Assembly: GCA_000333855.2 (NCBI GenBank)
Contig: CM007316.1
Coordinates: 297,623 to 361,622, forward strand
Source: Endotrypanum monterogeii
Lineage: Eukaryota > Euglenozoa > Kinetoplastea > Trypanosomatida > Trypanosomatidae
DNA: 64,000 nucleotides
Reading direction: 5' to 3'
Shown here: positions 43,582-53,893 of the stretch, in pieces
How the letters are laid out: every line of letters starts with the position of its first letter
Position numbering within the stretch: the stretch's first letter is position 1
Translations under genes and position numbers: made by a program
The notes under the pieces: generated by a model
Database searches by the model: none
Seen by the model: only the letters and a program-made list of their open reading frames with translations
Told to the model about the DNA's origin: nothing

Positions 43582-45684
43582 ATGCTTGTCGAGGGGACCA
43601 TTGTTTTGCTGGTGCTCGTCGTTTGCTGGTACTGCAATTTTGGCCCGCGCTGCACGAATCAACTGCGACCATCTTATCAGAATCATTGCGATACTGCGAA
43701 CATTCCTTCTAGCGACTATGTCGTGATTGGCGGGGGGCCTGCGGGACTTGCGGCTGCTGCCGAGTTGCTCCGTTGCACCGATGATACACTGCACATAACT
43801 TTGGTCGAAAGTGGAGGCGATCCGCAGCCGTCATCCAAAACAGTACTTCTTTTGGAATCCGGACGCCGTGATCGGCTACTTTCTTTTTCGCCCGATCTCG
43901 TCAAGGTGCCCCGGGAAGCAATGGTGCGGGGATTGCACCCGACTTTTCTGAGCGGTACGCCTGATGAAGGGTGGCTTGCACAGCGCCCGTGTCACGACTT
44001 TAAAGGCGATGAAGTCATCATGCCAACTAATACCCGCGCGGACGGCACAAGCGAGGCCGCGCAGGAGTCAAAGGTAAAACGATCTCGTCTGCTCCATTAC
44101 ACGCCTTATCCCCGTGGCGTCGGTATTGGCGGCACGGCACGGTTAGATTGGGGCATGCACATGAACTCGATCTTTCCTGCCACAGCAGACGCGTTGTTGG
44201 TTGCCGATAGTTCATCGTCTCACTATGCAAACTTGTTGCCAATATGGGCCAGGCTGCCCATGCGCTTCTCGTTGCTCCGAAATCCGCTATCCTGGGCCTT
44301 TGCCGAAGCCGTCAAAGTCAACTGTCTGGCTGCCCCTTACCACCCCACTATTTCTTCACCGGTCAAGCGAGGTAGCGTATTTCCAACCTACTTGTACCTC
44401 GACAAGGACAGCAGACGTCTGGCACTACCTTCTGCCGTTCTGGGGGACATGAAGCCAGATGTCCTGCGCCGTCGACTAAGTGTTCTTACAGGGCACACAG
44501 CAGTGGGGTTTGATTTGACAGTACAAGACGGCATCGATGCAGCGGAGCGCACTGTCTGCGTCACCGGTGTGCAAGTACGTCCGACACACGGTGACTCAAG
44601 AGTCCTCGTCACAATTCCTATCAGGAAGGGTGTTGTCCTCGCCGCCGGCGCCTTACATAGCCCCCGCGTGCTGCACACGCTTATCAAACAGGGCTTTCTG
44701 CAGGTGCCCAACTTTCCCCCGTCTTCAGTGCGTGTGCGAGATGCGTTGGCCTTGCCGCTTATCTTTCCGGCGGTGCAGGCGGTTTCAGCTGATGGTGTCA
44801 ACGCCCGCGATATAAAGTCAGCTGTTATGTGGTGGCTGACACAGCGAGGTCCCTACTTGGCACCACTCTGTGACACTGTCTTTTCGTTAATGCTGCCCCA
44901 GATTGGTCCTCAGGCCGAGCTGCGCGTCGTGCTGTTTCCATTCGGAGGACGCGATGCTGCTCGGTTCAAAGCTATGGGATGGGACACCATCCTCGGCACT
45001 CCGTTGGAGGCCTTCACCATGCTTCTCATTCTTCAGGGCATTGACGGGTTGGATCACACACTTGCGCTAGAAAGTGATGCATACCCGCTTGCTTCAGTTC
45101 ATCCTTGCGCTCTCTCTTCCAGCCAGACCGTCTGCCCATTCTCTGAAGCGGTGCTCCGCAAGGTGCAGGATGCCTTCCTTGTAGGCATCCGTGAATGCCG
45201 CCGCCTCAGTCAGACGAAACCACTCGCGCGTTTAACGCCCAGACCAGGTGTGGAGTCCACCGATTTCACTCTTCTCGTCCCCTGCGATGAGTCAAAGGCG
45301 GTTCGACTGGCAAAGCTGTCCAGGCTTCCACCGTCGAAGTGCTCGGCCCGCGGAAAGGCGGAGTTGAGGGAGCTCCTCCAGTGGTCGCGCGGTGTCACGA
45401 GTACCGAGGAGTACATGCGCCGGTACGTGAACGCCCACGCATATTGGCTCGGTTTCGCTAGTGGCGGCAGCGAAGCTTTCTTGGCAACATCCCCCACTGC
45501 GTCGTCGTCTTTGCGAGTCAAAGGGGTCAGCAACGCCGTTGTGGGCGACAGTTCTGCTGTGACTACTGCGCAGTGGTCCGGTGTGGGGAAGCGCGACACA
45601 CTTGCGGCGGGTAGTCGAAGTACCTCCATGGATGTCGCTGTGCGAGCTGTAGTAGAGCTAGTAAAAAATGTTGGAGCCTCGTAG
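43582..45684 (+). CDS. Membrane-anchored GMC-type FAD oxidoreductase
   Basis: The protein has 700 residues from the ATG at 43582. It starts with a hydrophobic segment (TIVLLVLVVCWYC, about 6-18) that may be a signal anchor or signal peptide. A Rossmann FAD motif GGGPAG follows at residues 50-55 in YVVIGGGPAGLAAAAELL. Two GMC-type signatures follow: GVGIGGTARLDWGMHMN near 180 and VVLAAGALHSPRVL near 355. The C-terminal GMC region is recognisable (LRVKGVSNAVVGDSSAV), but the usual catalytic His/Asn pair is hard to place. AHAYWLGFASGG sits where HxxGTxxMG is normally found, and the GNT/NAP-type ending is replaced by GVGKRDTLAAGS. Substrate cannot be predicted; choline-, glucose- or fatty-alcohol-type roles are all possible. 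It may be a divergent or catalytically altered family member. Confidence 0.82.
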   Translation: MLVEGTIVLLVLVVCWYCNFGPRCTNQLRPSYQNHCDTANIPSSDYVVIGGGPAGLAAAAELLRCTDDTLHITLVESGGDPQPSSKTVLLLESGRRDRLLSFSPDLVKVPREAMVRGLHPTFLSGTPDEGWLAQRPCHDFKGDEVIMPTNTRADGTSEAAQESKVKRSRLLHYTPYPRGVGIGGTARLDWGMHMNSIFPATADALLVADSSSSHYANLLPIWARLPMRFSLLRNPLSWAFAEAVKVNCLAAPYHPTISSPVKRGSVFPTYLYLDKDSRRLALPSAVLGDMKPDVLRRRLSVLTGHTAVGFDLTVQDGIDAAERTVCVTGVQVRPTHGDSRVLVTIPIRKGVVLAAGALHSPRVLHTLIKQGFLQVPNFPPSSVRVRDALALPLIFPAVQAVSADGVNARDIKSAVMWWLTQRGPYLAPLCDTVFSLMLPQIGPQAELRVVLFPFGGRDAARFKAMGWDTILGTPLEAFTMLLILQGIDGLDHTLALESDAYPLASVHPCALSSSQTVCPFSEAVLRKVQDAFLVGIRECRRLSQTKPLARLTPRPGVESTDFTLLVPCDESKAVRLAKLSRLPPSKCSARGKAELRELLQWSRGVTSTEEYMRRYVNAHAYWLGFASGGSEAFLATSPTASSSLRVKGVSNAVVGDSSAVTTAQWSGVGKRDTLAAGSRSTSMDVAVRAVVELVKNVGAS

Positions 45685-46658
45685 CCGTCATTTCTGAGGT
45701 CATCGAATGAGTGTACCAGTATCTAGTGGCACGTGGGCAAGCATAAAGATCTTAGAGCGACACGACAAATAATAATAAAAAAGAAAGAAATGTTCTACAG
45801 TTGCCGCAGGCCCTACGATCTCCGCAGACACATCGGCTTCTCGTCATGTTCGTCGTATTTAGCCTTGCGCAGCAACATGTGCTCTTTTAAAGTGCCACTC
45901 TTTCTCATACTTCTTATGGGCACTGTACCGCGAAGGTGTGATTCATGCCGGGGAATTTGCTTTGACTTGGCGTGGGTGTCTCTAAACGTGCATGCAAATT
46001 TTATCCCTGCATGCATGACCCCTGCGGATTTTGACATTAATACTCTTTTACTTGACCGCCATTAGAGACACTCAAGGCTGGTCGAAAAATGGCAGTGGCC
46101 GAAAGGGTGACCACATCATGTAACGTGGGTGTGGGGCCGTATGCATCCGTTTATTCATCTACGCACATAAGTCAAACAAAATCTGACGTTGCTGGTTTTC
46201 AATCTCCCTTTCCCTTCACCATGGCGACCCGTTTTCCCCACACTGCTTCCTTGACCACCCAGGTGTCGTCACTGGATTCTGGTCCCGTAGCGAGCGCGGC
46301 CAGATTGGGTGCGAAGTCTCAGCAAACGTACGTGCATCTATAATGAGTTGAACGTGACTGCATCGACTTTTGTGTGCGCGCGTGCTCAATTCTTTGCCTC
46401 TCCATGTGGGGTTGTCAACACCTCCCCTTAGCTACTGCCAAGACTTCAGGCGGTGGTGAGTGGTACGCCCCTTCTCTTTGCATTCACAGAGAGATTTTTC
46501 GCTGCTTACGTAGCACTCCAGTCAGCGCTTTTTTCTCGTCTCAGGTTTTTTGGGGCGCAGTTGAGCTGAAGGAAATTCTGGTGAGCACCTTCACACGACG
46601 TTGCCGTGTAGCCCACCTCCTACCCACTCAACCCACCCTCCTGTTTTCTTTTTCTTTC

Positions 46659-46693
<35 letters not shown>

Positions 46694-46782
46694 GCGGAAA
46701 GGACTCTCTCTGAGACACTTCACACTGGGAGTAATCGCCGACCAAGACACTCAGTGGCGCACGAGTCAATAACACAGCCAGC
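45685..46782. other. Spacer between the oxidoreductase and CLASP-like genes
   Basis: No gene is supported. It contains mixed sequence, then a pyrimidine-rich stretch with a (TA)n tract at 46662-46692, about 90 bases before the next ATG. Confidence 0.6.
46662..46692. repeat. (TA)n microsatellite
   Basis: About fifteen TA units between the pyrimidine tract and the start of the CLASP-like gene. It may lie within or next to the 5' UTR. Confidence 0.9.
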
Positions 46783-49700
46783 ATGGCGGACACGCCAAAT
46801 GCGACTCTGACTGATGTGGAGGTGCTGCGTCGAGTGCAGCTGCTCGGTGATGCAATTACCCAAGAGCAGCACCAGACGAAAGTTGCAATCGGTTTGCGGC
46901 AGCCGTTGCGCGATCCGAGCATTCAGGTCCGGCTGCTACTCGATGTAGAGCGTCTGCTTCTCGATGGCATCTCCAGTCGCGCCGCCTTTGTTGGGTGGAT
47001 GTCTCTCTATATCCGGAAGTGTCTCCTGGAATCGATGGAGTGCCGGCGCACTCCAATCGTCTTGGCGGCATTACGCGTCCTGGAGACTCTCGCGGAAAAT
47101 AGCGGTGGTCGCGGTGCTGCAGCAGTTGTATGCTCTTGGTTTCTTCCGTGCGCTGTGCAACTCGCAAGTAGTTCTTCCATCGCGTCAGTGGTACCCACCG
47201 CGGCGATGCGGGCGCTCCTCACTGTAGCCAAAAAATGTATGTTTACGCTCGAGAGCGTGAATCACCTAGTATGTGACTGCACTGCTGCTAGCCCAGCCGT
47301 ACGCCGCTGCTCCCTTGAGGTGCTGCGCTCCTACCTGGAGGCAGTCAAGGGCACGACCGCCCAGATGTTTGTTCACGCCTACAATGCTGCCCTCCACCGT
47401 ATGCTCGCCGGGCGCATGCGAGACGCGGCCGCCGAGGTTCGAATTGCGGCGAGGCGGTGCTTTTGGGCTCTGCATCTCTTGGAGCCGGCATCGACAGAGG
47501 CCTTGTTTCGGACGCTGCCCGTAGGTGTTCAGCGCCAGCTGGCTGCCGAACGTGCGGGATCTATGCAGGAACTCAAAGCAGTTGAGTCTTCCCATGGTGG
47601 GTCTCTATCGTCGCCGCCAGCGTCGAAGAGGGCCAACACTGTGGTTTCACACCCACAATTATTAGACACCACAACTCCATCACGCACATTTACGATGAAA
47701 GATGATCTGCAATGTGCAGTTGCGAGTCGCGCGCGAACCCTAACCGCCCGCGCCAGGTCTTCAGGCAGGATACGGAGGCAGCTTTTGCGGTCGTCTAAAG
47801 AAGGAGCCCACTCCTCCAGGCCTGACGCCACTGTCTCACTATTGTCTTCGCAGGTCTTCGCCAGAGGATCCACAGCTGCGGCTACTGCGTCTGCACATCT
47901 TCACGCGCCATTGCGCCGGTCTGATGCTGACGCGTCTCTGCTCACATCGATGGAAAGCACCGACTGGTCCGTCCGGCGTGCGGCGGTTCTCGAATGGCAA
48001 AGGTTGTGTGAAGTCGGCTCCTTGGCGGGCGTGGACATGTGCACGTTGTTGGCGGCTCTACTGAGGCGTTTGCAGGACATTCATTTTCGCGTTGTGGAGG
48101 CGGCGCAAAGCTGTCTGAGTGTTATGATGGCGCAGGTGCCAACAGCCACTGAGAAGGTGTTGCGTAGTCTGCTTCCCTCTCTTCTGGGTGCACTTGTTCG
48201 AAATACTTGTCATGTTCGACCAAACATATGCACGAGCGCTCGTCGTGTGATCGACTGCATTGTACGGACACATGAACCGCCACAGGAAGTTCTGACAGCG
48301 TTGTTACACACAGCAGACGACATCGGCGGGAGCTGTGGTGGGTTAGCTCAGCGCTGTGCTGAGGTTTTCCACTATCTAGTCTTAGTTCGTCCGTCTTTCT
48401 TGGTGGACGTCTCTACCATGGGCATAGCTGTCCGGAGCATCCTCGCACACCTGCGCGTCCTGGCTGTCGCGTCGCCACACGAAAAGGCTAGCTCCGGGCT
48501 GCGAGCCGCGCACGCGAGCTGGCTGAATGCGCTCGGCGCAGTGTTTCTGGCGTGTCCCGAATCCTTTCGGCAGATGGTCACTCGGTTGGAGCCGTCGAGG
48601 GTGGAGGAAGTGCGAGCGGCGCTTCGGGAAGGCTCTGGTCTTCTTGAAGAATGCAGGGAGATTAATCTCTCCGATCTCTCTGGCGTATGTGATAAATGGC
48701 TTTGTTGTCGCTTCGGTGAGGAGCTCAAGGCCAATACAATGTCAATCCGCAGTGTGACGGGAGCAGGGGAGGTGGCATTCATTGGAGATCGTGAGGCGGC
48801 AGGGGACCGTGGCTTATTTGGGGTGACTACCCTGAGTAATGGCGCGTTGGAGAAAGTCGTAGTGCAACTACGTGAGTTTTTCTCTGTTTCCGGGACGTGC
48901 CCTTCCTCCTCCAGGGCCGATGGCACGCACTCGGATTACCTCGCCGATGCAGTATCTGCTCCGTTATCCCGAAAGACTCCGATAGCTGCGCCGCATGCGA
49001 CCCCGAAAGTTATACCGTCGAATGCGCTTGTGTGTGGTGAAAGGAACCAAGGGTCCAGCATCGCTGATAGAAGGGTGTACTTGTCCAGCTCAGATGGCGC
49101 TGATGTGAACAAGGACCCTGTTGCGCATTATCTCCGCGAACGACCGCGTTGCAGAAGCGGCGAGGAGCGGCGCAAAGCGCTTCTCTCGCTGGCGGAGGCT
49201 CTACGCCTTGGCGGCGCCAGCTCTGAGAGGGCGGCATCTCCCCATCGACTACACTGTGTACCGGAGGAGGTGGAGGGGTTGATAATGCATTGGGAACGGG
49301 ATTTATTGGGCGTTGAAGGAGAAATGTACCACAGCGTACGATGTGCCGTCTTGGAGGCGTTACAGGCATTGCTGCAGTGGCCTGTAGCCCGCAGCATGGT
49401 GGCACGACAGCTGACTCGCGTGTTGGTCATTATTCGTGCTGGCCTCGATGATCCTTTTCTCGAGGTGCAGCTCCAAGCGGCATCCTGCCTGGACACCCTC
49501 TTGGTCGCCACCAAGCTGCCAGCGGATCTATGCCTCAGCGCTATTGCTAGCTGCTTGATGCGGTGGTTAGAAGGCCCCACAGGGGACGAGGGTACTGCAG
49601 GCTGGGTGGAGCTGGTACACATGATCGTTCGTGTCCTTAAGCACTCCCAACCGACGCTAGCTGGTGCAAAGGGAACCAATTCGTTAGGCTCGGACAGGTT

Positions 49701-49965
49701 GCCCATCGAGGCAGAGTATCAGCGCGCGTCTATCCTCACCACCCCTGTGCTCCATCGCGTGGTAGCGGCGCTGAATCGCTGCCTCGGCCATTGCCACGTC
49801 GATGTGAGACTGTGTGCTGTGCTGGTACTTGTGGGCATTCGGCGTAGCTTGGGGGACACCGCGGCGCTACCGCTTCTGGCGCCACTCCCCGCCGTGGAGA
49901 TGCGTCTTGTTGATGTGTACATGGACAAGAAGTCGGACGAGCGGCCATGGCGTCTGATGGTTTGA
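46783..49965 (+). CDS. CLASP-like TOG/HEAT-repeat protein
   Basis: The protein has 1060 residues from the ATG at 46783. It is mostly alpha-helical HEAT-like repeats. The segment near 205-260 (EVRIAARRCFWALHLLEP, then LPVGVQRQLAAERAGSM) closely resembles the end of CLASP TOG domains, where a VRxAARRxFW helix precedes a Q-x2-L element. A basic Ser/Arg-rich linker (about 270-370, with ARSSGRIRRQLLRSSK) follows. A second TOG-like array lies near 385-520 (DWSVRRAAVLEWQRL) and a third helical block near 780-1050. CLASPs bind tubulin and stabilise microtubule plus ends. A role in the spindle or subpellicular microtubules is inferred. Another HEAT protein (Stu2/XMAP215 type) is the main alternative. 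There is no signal peptide or membrane span. Confidence 0.7.
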   Translation: MADTPNATLTDVEVLRRVQLLGDAITQEQHQTKVAIGLRQPLRDPSIQVRLLLDVERLLLDGISSRAAFVGWMSLYIRKCLLESMECRRTPIVLAALRVLETLAENSGGRGAAAVVCSWFLPCAVQLASSSSIASVVPTAAMRALLTVAKKCMFTLESVNHLVCDCTAASPAVRRCSLEVLRSYLEAVKGTTAQMFVHAYNAALHRMLAGRMRDAAAEVRIAARRCFWALHLLEPASTEALFRTLPVGVQRQLAAERAGSMQELKAVESSHGGSLSSPPASKRANTVVSHPQLLDTTTPSRTFTMKDDLQCAVASRARTLTARARSSGRIRRQLLRSSKEGAHSSRPDATVSLLSSQVFARGSTAAATASAHLHAPLRRSDADASLLTSMESTDWSVRRAAVLEWQRLCEVGSLAGVDMCTLLAALLRRLQDIHFRVVEAAQSCLSVMMAQVPTATEKVLRSLLPSLLGALVRNTCHVRPNICTSARRVIDCIVRTHEPPQEVLTALLHTADDIGGSCGGLAQRCAEVFHYLVLVRPSFLVDVSTMGIAVRSILAHLRVLAVASPHEKASSGLRAAHASWLNALGAVFLACPESFRQMVTRLEPSRVEEVRAALREGSGLLEECREINLSDLSGVCDKWLCCRFGEELKANTMSIRSVTGAGEVAFIGDREAAGDRGLFGVTTLSNGALEKVVVQLREFFSVSGTCPSSSRADGTHSDYLADAVSAPLSRKTPIAAPHATPKVIPSNALVCGERNQGSSIADRRVYLSSSDGADVNKDPVAHYLRERPRCRSGEERRKALLSLAEALRLGGASSERAASPHRLHCVPEEVEGLIMHWERDLLGVEGEMYHSVRCAVLEALQALLQWPVARSMVARQLTRVLVIIRAGLDDPFLEVQLQAASCLDTLLVATKLPADLCLSAIASCLMRWLEGPTGDEGTAGWVELVHMIVRVLKHSQPTLAGAKGTNSLGSDRLPIEAEYQRASILTTPVLHRVVAALNRCLGHCHVDVRLCAVLVLVGIRRSLGDTAALPLLAPLPAVEMRLVDVYMDKKSDERPWRLMV

Positions 49966-51088
49966 CTAGACCCAGGCCCCCCCCCCCCCCGTGGGTGATG
50001 TTGGAGGCGGGTTTTATACCCAGCGCGGATCGGTTGGGTTGTAAACTCCCATCCTCCGAGTCATATCGGTTAGCAAGGGGGGGGGGCATTTGTTCAAGTC
50101 AGCCGAAGCCCGCGCACATCGCCTATGAGTAGCCTCGCTCTGTGAGTATCACGCTATTGGAGGTAGCCGACCTCGTCGAAGTCGCGTCTACAATTGGTTG
50201 GCAGGGAAGTGCACACAGTCGGAAGGCGGTTCGACCAAATAAACTCACCTGATTCGGATGTGTTGATCCGCTTATTGTTTATTGTTGATTACATATTAGC
50301 GTTGCAAAGAGTAGTATGTTGCCGCTCACCTACGACATGCAAGTGTATACGTGAAGGATTTCTTTTGTGCTTTGGCGTTGTGTATCGGTGCCCCCAATCC
50401 TCATCTCGCTGCCTTTCTGCTAACCTCATCGAATTTTCCTTTCTTTTTTACCCGGCATGGAAAGGCAAGTGTGATACATTTCCCCTCAATAGACGCAACG
50501 AACACCCCCGCTCTTCGGAGCATGCGGTGAATGATGATGGCTGTTATGATGTAAATATGTATATTTGTATGGTTTCAACTCGTTGGTTACTCTTCCATGA
50601 CGTGACCTTCTCTCTTCTCTTTCTAAAACTTACACTCTACTGTGCGGCACGTTCACCCATACGACGACGCGTACGCTACTTCCCCCTCCTTCCCCTTCTC
50701 CTTCCCCTTCTTGCCCCCTCCTGCATCGACCATGTCCCATCGCGTACATTCAGTGTAGCCAAAGTTTTTTTTCTCCCTTCTTCCCTTCCGTCCTATTTCC
50801 AAGGTACTCAGTTCATTGGGCCGACCAGAATAGAAAGAGTAAGTAAATAAATAGTGGTCAGGGGTATCAGAGACCTTTTTTTTTTTTACCTCCTCACTTG
50901 CTCATATACCTACACACAAAAAAATATCTGAGACACTCACTGAACATATACCCTCAGGATTTGTTTGCTGTAGGCATACTGCAATCCCCCCCCCCTCCTC
51001 CTTCTCCCTCCCTCCGCTCTCCCAACATACTCATTTACACCCAGACTAATACACAGACATAGTTACAAGTACACCTTTGTTAAAACCC
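49966..51088. other. Spacer upstream of Tudor-SN
   Basis: No gene is supported; a 218-codon frame at 50194-50850 lacks domain features. It has a C12 run just after the CLASP-like stop (49978-49990) and a second strong pyrimidine tract near 50680-50790. The likely acceptor tract lies at 50986-51044. Confidence 0.6.
50986..51044 (+). promoter_or_regulatory. Predicted pyrimidine tract and trans-splice acceptor for Tudor-SN
   Basis: A C9 run and CCTCCTTCTCCCTCCCTCC tract is followed by the first AG at 51043-51044, 44 nt before the ATG at 51089. Pattern-based prediction. Confidence 0.45.
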
Positions 51089-53893
51089 ATGTCCTACGTT
51101 GTGTACTCGGTTGAGAATGCGGATCGCATGACCTTGATGGGTCCGATGGTGGCAAATCAGCCCACCTTCAAGGCGATCACGCTTAGCTACATACAGGCGC
51201 CGAAGCTGTCGCGCCGTCTGGCCACTGGCGGCTTCACACCGGAAGATCCCTTCGCCTACGAGGCTGCCGAGCTGATCCGCTCCACCTTCATCGGAAAGCA
51301 GGTGCAGTTCGTCGAGGATTACTACATTGAGGCGCTCCAGCGCAGTGCCGGTCGTATAATGGGCGCTAACGGGCAGGAGGCGACAGCAATGCTGCTCAAG
51401 GAGGGTTTGGCCACGCTCCCCGACCGTATTCCGCCACGCATGGACAAAGAGCTGTATGATATCTACTCGCAGATGTCCGCAGCGGCCCGTGCGGCTAGGA
51501 AAGGCCTCTTTAGCAACGATGGATCCAAACATGTGCGTGTGATGAAGTCTTACACCCCGGAGGAGCTAGCAGAAAAAATAGAGGGCATCAAGGGTCAGCA
51601 GATCCTTTCTCGTGTTGAGAAGGTGTTGTCGCCGACGCTACTTATCATCTCTGTCAGAGAGCTGGGTGACACCCAGTTTGCAGCCCACATGACCGGCATC
51701 ACCGCCAAGGAGAATCCGGATGAGTCTCTGAACAACGACGCCAAATTTTTTATCGAACGGTTCTTACAGAACCGAAATGTGAAGGTTCGCTTTGACGGTC
51801 TCGATGGGTTCAATAACGTGATGATATCCATTATGTCTCCTAAGGGTTCCTTCCAGGAGGAGCTTCTGGCCAAGGGCTTTGTGAGGGTCCACAACGTGAC
51901 TCTCTCGCTGTCTACTCGTATCGATCAGATAACATCTGCGCAGGAGGCTGCCAAGAAGGAGCGCGTCGGGTGCTGGAAGAACTACGTGGAGCCAGTTGTG
52001 GTCCCTGAGTCCGAGACTGCCCAGGTCCAGGATGGTAGTGTTGTCTCGACCTCGGAGGGTGAAGAGGCTTCAGCGCCTACCAAGACCCATGCAGTTCCAC
52101 AAGTCGCTGGTCTTCCGACGACGCTGCCAGACGGCACCCCTGGCCCAGTGTACACTGGGCCTCTTGAGCTCGTTGGCACACTAGTACAGGTAGTGCACGG
52201 TGACACGGTTGTGATCCGTGATGACTCCACCGGTAATCATCATCGCGTTTCTTTGTTAGGCGTGCGCTGCAGTAAAAATATCGTGCGGGACCAGGACGGC
52301 AATTCACCTGAGACACGCGTCACCTACAATGACTACTCGTGGGAAGCCAAAGAGTTTGTGCGCAGTCGGTACATTGGTTCCAAGGTGGTGGTCCTCGTGG
52401 AATGCGCGAGGGTGATGCCGGAGACAAAGGAGATGCGTCCTGCCGCGATAGTCGAGGTGAAGCAAACAGGGATCAACATTGGTCTGGCGCTGCTGGAGGC
52501 CGGCTACGCTACTTTTTTTCTTGGCAGAAACGACAAGTGTAGCCGGGCAACCGAACTCGCCGCAGCTGAAGATGACGCGAAGGAGAAGGGGAAGGGGGTT
52601 CATCGCGACACCCCTGCTCCACCGATGAAGGTGCTTGAGTTGAATCACCTCGGGGAGACGCGGAGTCGCTACTATCTTAGCTTTCTACAGCGCGGTATGC
52701 AGGGCAGCCGGCCACCACCGCTGAAGGGCGTGATCGACCTGGTCCTCGGTCCCAGCTCGTTGCGTGTCTACATTCCGAAAGAGAACTTTCAGATCCCCGT
52801 CAAAGTCGCCGGTATCATGACACCTGCTGCTGCATTTCACTCGAACGAGAAGGCCGACCCATTCGCGCAGGAGGCAAAGGACTTTGCGATTGAGCTGATG
52901 CAGCAACGCAACGTCACAATTCATGTTTACACCTCCGACCGTGCCGGTAACTTCATTTCGTCTGTTCTTCTCGAGGATGGCACGAACGTCTCTGTCGCGC
53001 TGGTGTCTGAGGGGTTTGCGACGGTCGGAAACGCAGATCGGTTACCCTTTGCACAGCAGCTCGCCGAAGCCGAGATGGCCGCCCGGGAGGCCAAGAAGCA
53101 CATATGGTCCGCCACTGGTGCCATTCCGCAGCGGGCCCTGAAAATGGAGCAGGAGCGTGCGGCTGCGAACTCGCATATGCTGACCCGCGTCCTCGACGAA
53201 ACATCTCAGTTCGCGCCATATATGATAACCGAGATTGCTGACGATGGGCTTTCTGTGTACTTGCAAGGCTATAGTGCGGAAAAGGATAGCAAAAAAGGCA
53301 CTATACAGGATCTCATAAACCGCACCGTTGCCAGCGAGAGCTACACCCCCAAGAAGGATGAGCGCGTCATTGCGCAGTACAGCGGGGACAAGACGTGGTG
53401 CCGTGCAGCAGTCTTAAAGGCTCCGCGTGGTGAAAAAGCAGAGGTGTTTTTCATCGATTTTGGTAACACGGAAACGGTACCAGTAAAAAATATCCGTTCT
53501 GTGCCTCGCGGTCCCGAGTACGCGATCGTGCGAGACACGCCTGCATTCGCGAAGCGGGCCCGCCTCGCTTACATCAAATCTGCCAACTCTGGTGATGCTT
53601 TTGCTGGTCTTGCCTACTCGACTGTGGAGGAGGTCTCTGAGAGCGAGGTGCTGGCGAAGGCTGTCTACCGTGACACACTTGGCAACGTGTATTACATTGT
53701 AACGTCAGACGAGGGCGCGTGTTCACTGAATGAAACACTGTTGCAGCGTGGGCTGGCGTTGCTGGACCGCAGAGCCTGCAATGTTGACCCTGAGCATTAC
53801 CGCGCTCACGAAGCCGCGCAGGAGATCGCACGCAGAGGCCACAAGAATCTTTGGCAATACGGAGATATTGATGAAGGTGATGCTGACGACTAA
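51089..53893 (+). CDS. TSN: Tudor-SN (staphylococcal nuclease-like and Tudor domain protein, SND1/p100 type)
   Basis: The protein has 934 residues from the ATG at 51089; an in-frame TTG at 51077 was rejected. Four staphylococcal nuclease-like domains are seen at roughly 5-140, 170-300, 360-500 and 545-690. They show repeated patterns such as PFAYEAAELIRSTFIGKQV, YSWEAKEFVRSRYIGSKVV and DPFAQEAKDFAIELMQQRNV. A Tudor domain follows near 755-815 (ERVIAQYSGDKTWCRAAVL, then EVFFIDFGNTETV), embedded in a final partial SN domain that ends NLWQYGDI. This is the complete SND1 architecture. In other eukaryotes Tudor-SN is linked to RNA decay, editing surveillance, splicing and stress granules. Whether the nuclease sites are active cannot be judged here. 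The function is inferred from family. Confidence 0.93.
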   Translation: MSYVVYSVENADRMTLMGPMVANQPTFKAITLSYIQAPKLSRRLATGGFTPEDPFAYEAAELIRSTFIGKQVQFVEDYYIEALQRSAGRIMGANGQEATAMLLKEGLATLPDRIPPRMDKELYDIYSQMSAAARAARKGLFSNDGSKHVRVMKSYTPEELAEKIEGIKGQQILSRVEKVLSPTLLIISVRELGDTQFAAHMTGITAKENPDESLNNDAKFFIERFLQNRNVKVRFDGLDGFNNVMISIMSPKGSFQEELLAKGFVRVHNVTLSLSTRIDQITSAQEAAKKERVGCWKNYVEPVVVPESETAQVQDGSVVSTSEGEEASAPTKTHAVPQVAGLPTTLPDGTPGPVYTGPLELVGTLVQVVHGDTVVIRDDSTGNHHRVSLLGVRCSKNIVRDQDGNSPETRVTYNDYSWEAKEFVRSRYIGSKVVVLVECARVMPETKEMRPAAIVEVKQTGINIGLALLEAGYATFFLGRNDKCSRATELAAAEDDAKEKGKGVHRDTPAPPMKVLELNHLGETRSRYYLSFLQRGMQGSRPPPLKGVIDLVLGPSSLRVYIPKENFQIPVKVAGIMTPAAAFHSNEKADPFAQEAKDFAIELMQQRNVTIHVYTSDRAGNFISSVLLEDGTNVSVALVSEGFATVGNADRLPFAQQLAEAEMAAREAKKHIWSATGAIPQRALKMEQERAAANSHMLTRVLDETSQFAPYMITEIADDGLSVYLQGYSAEKDSKKGTIQDLINRTVASESYTPKKDERVIAQYSGDKTWCRAAVLKAPRGEKAEVFFIDFGNTETVPVKNIRSVPRGPEYAIVRDTPAFAKRARLAYIKSANSGDAFAGLAYSTVEEVSESEVLAKAVYRDTLGNVYYIVTSDEGACSLNETLLQRGLALLDRRACNVDPEHYRAHEAAQEIARRGHKNLWQYGDIDEGDADD

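Noticed and set aside
50194..50850. 218-codon frame on +
   Set aside because: Cys/Leu/Phe-rich with no domain; composition matches the spacer and it overlaps the pyrimidine tracts upstream of Tudor-SN.
51077..51088. TTG start adding four residues to Tudor-SN
   Set aside because: The first ATG is at 51089 and gives a normal family N-terminus.
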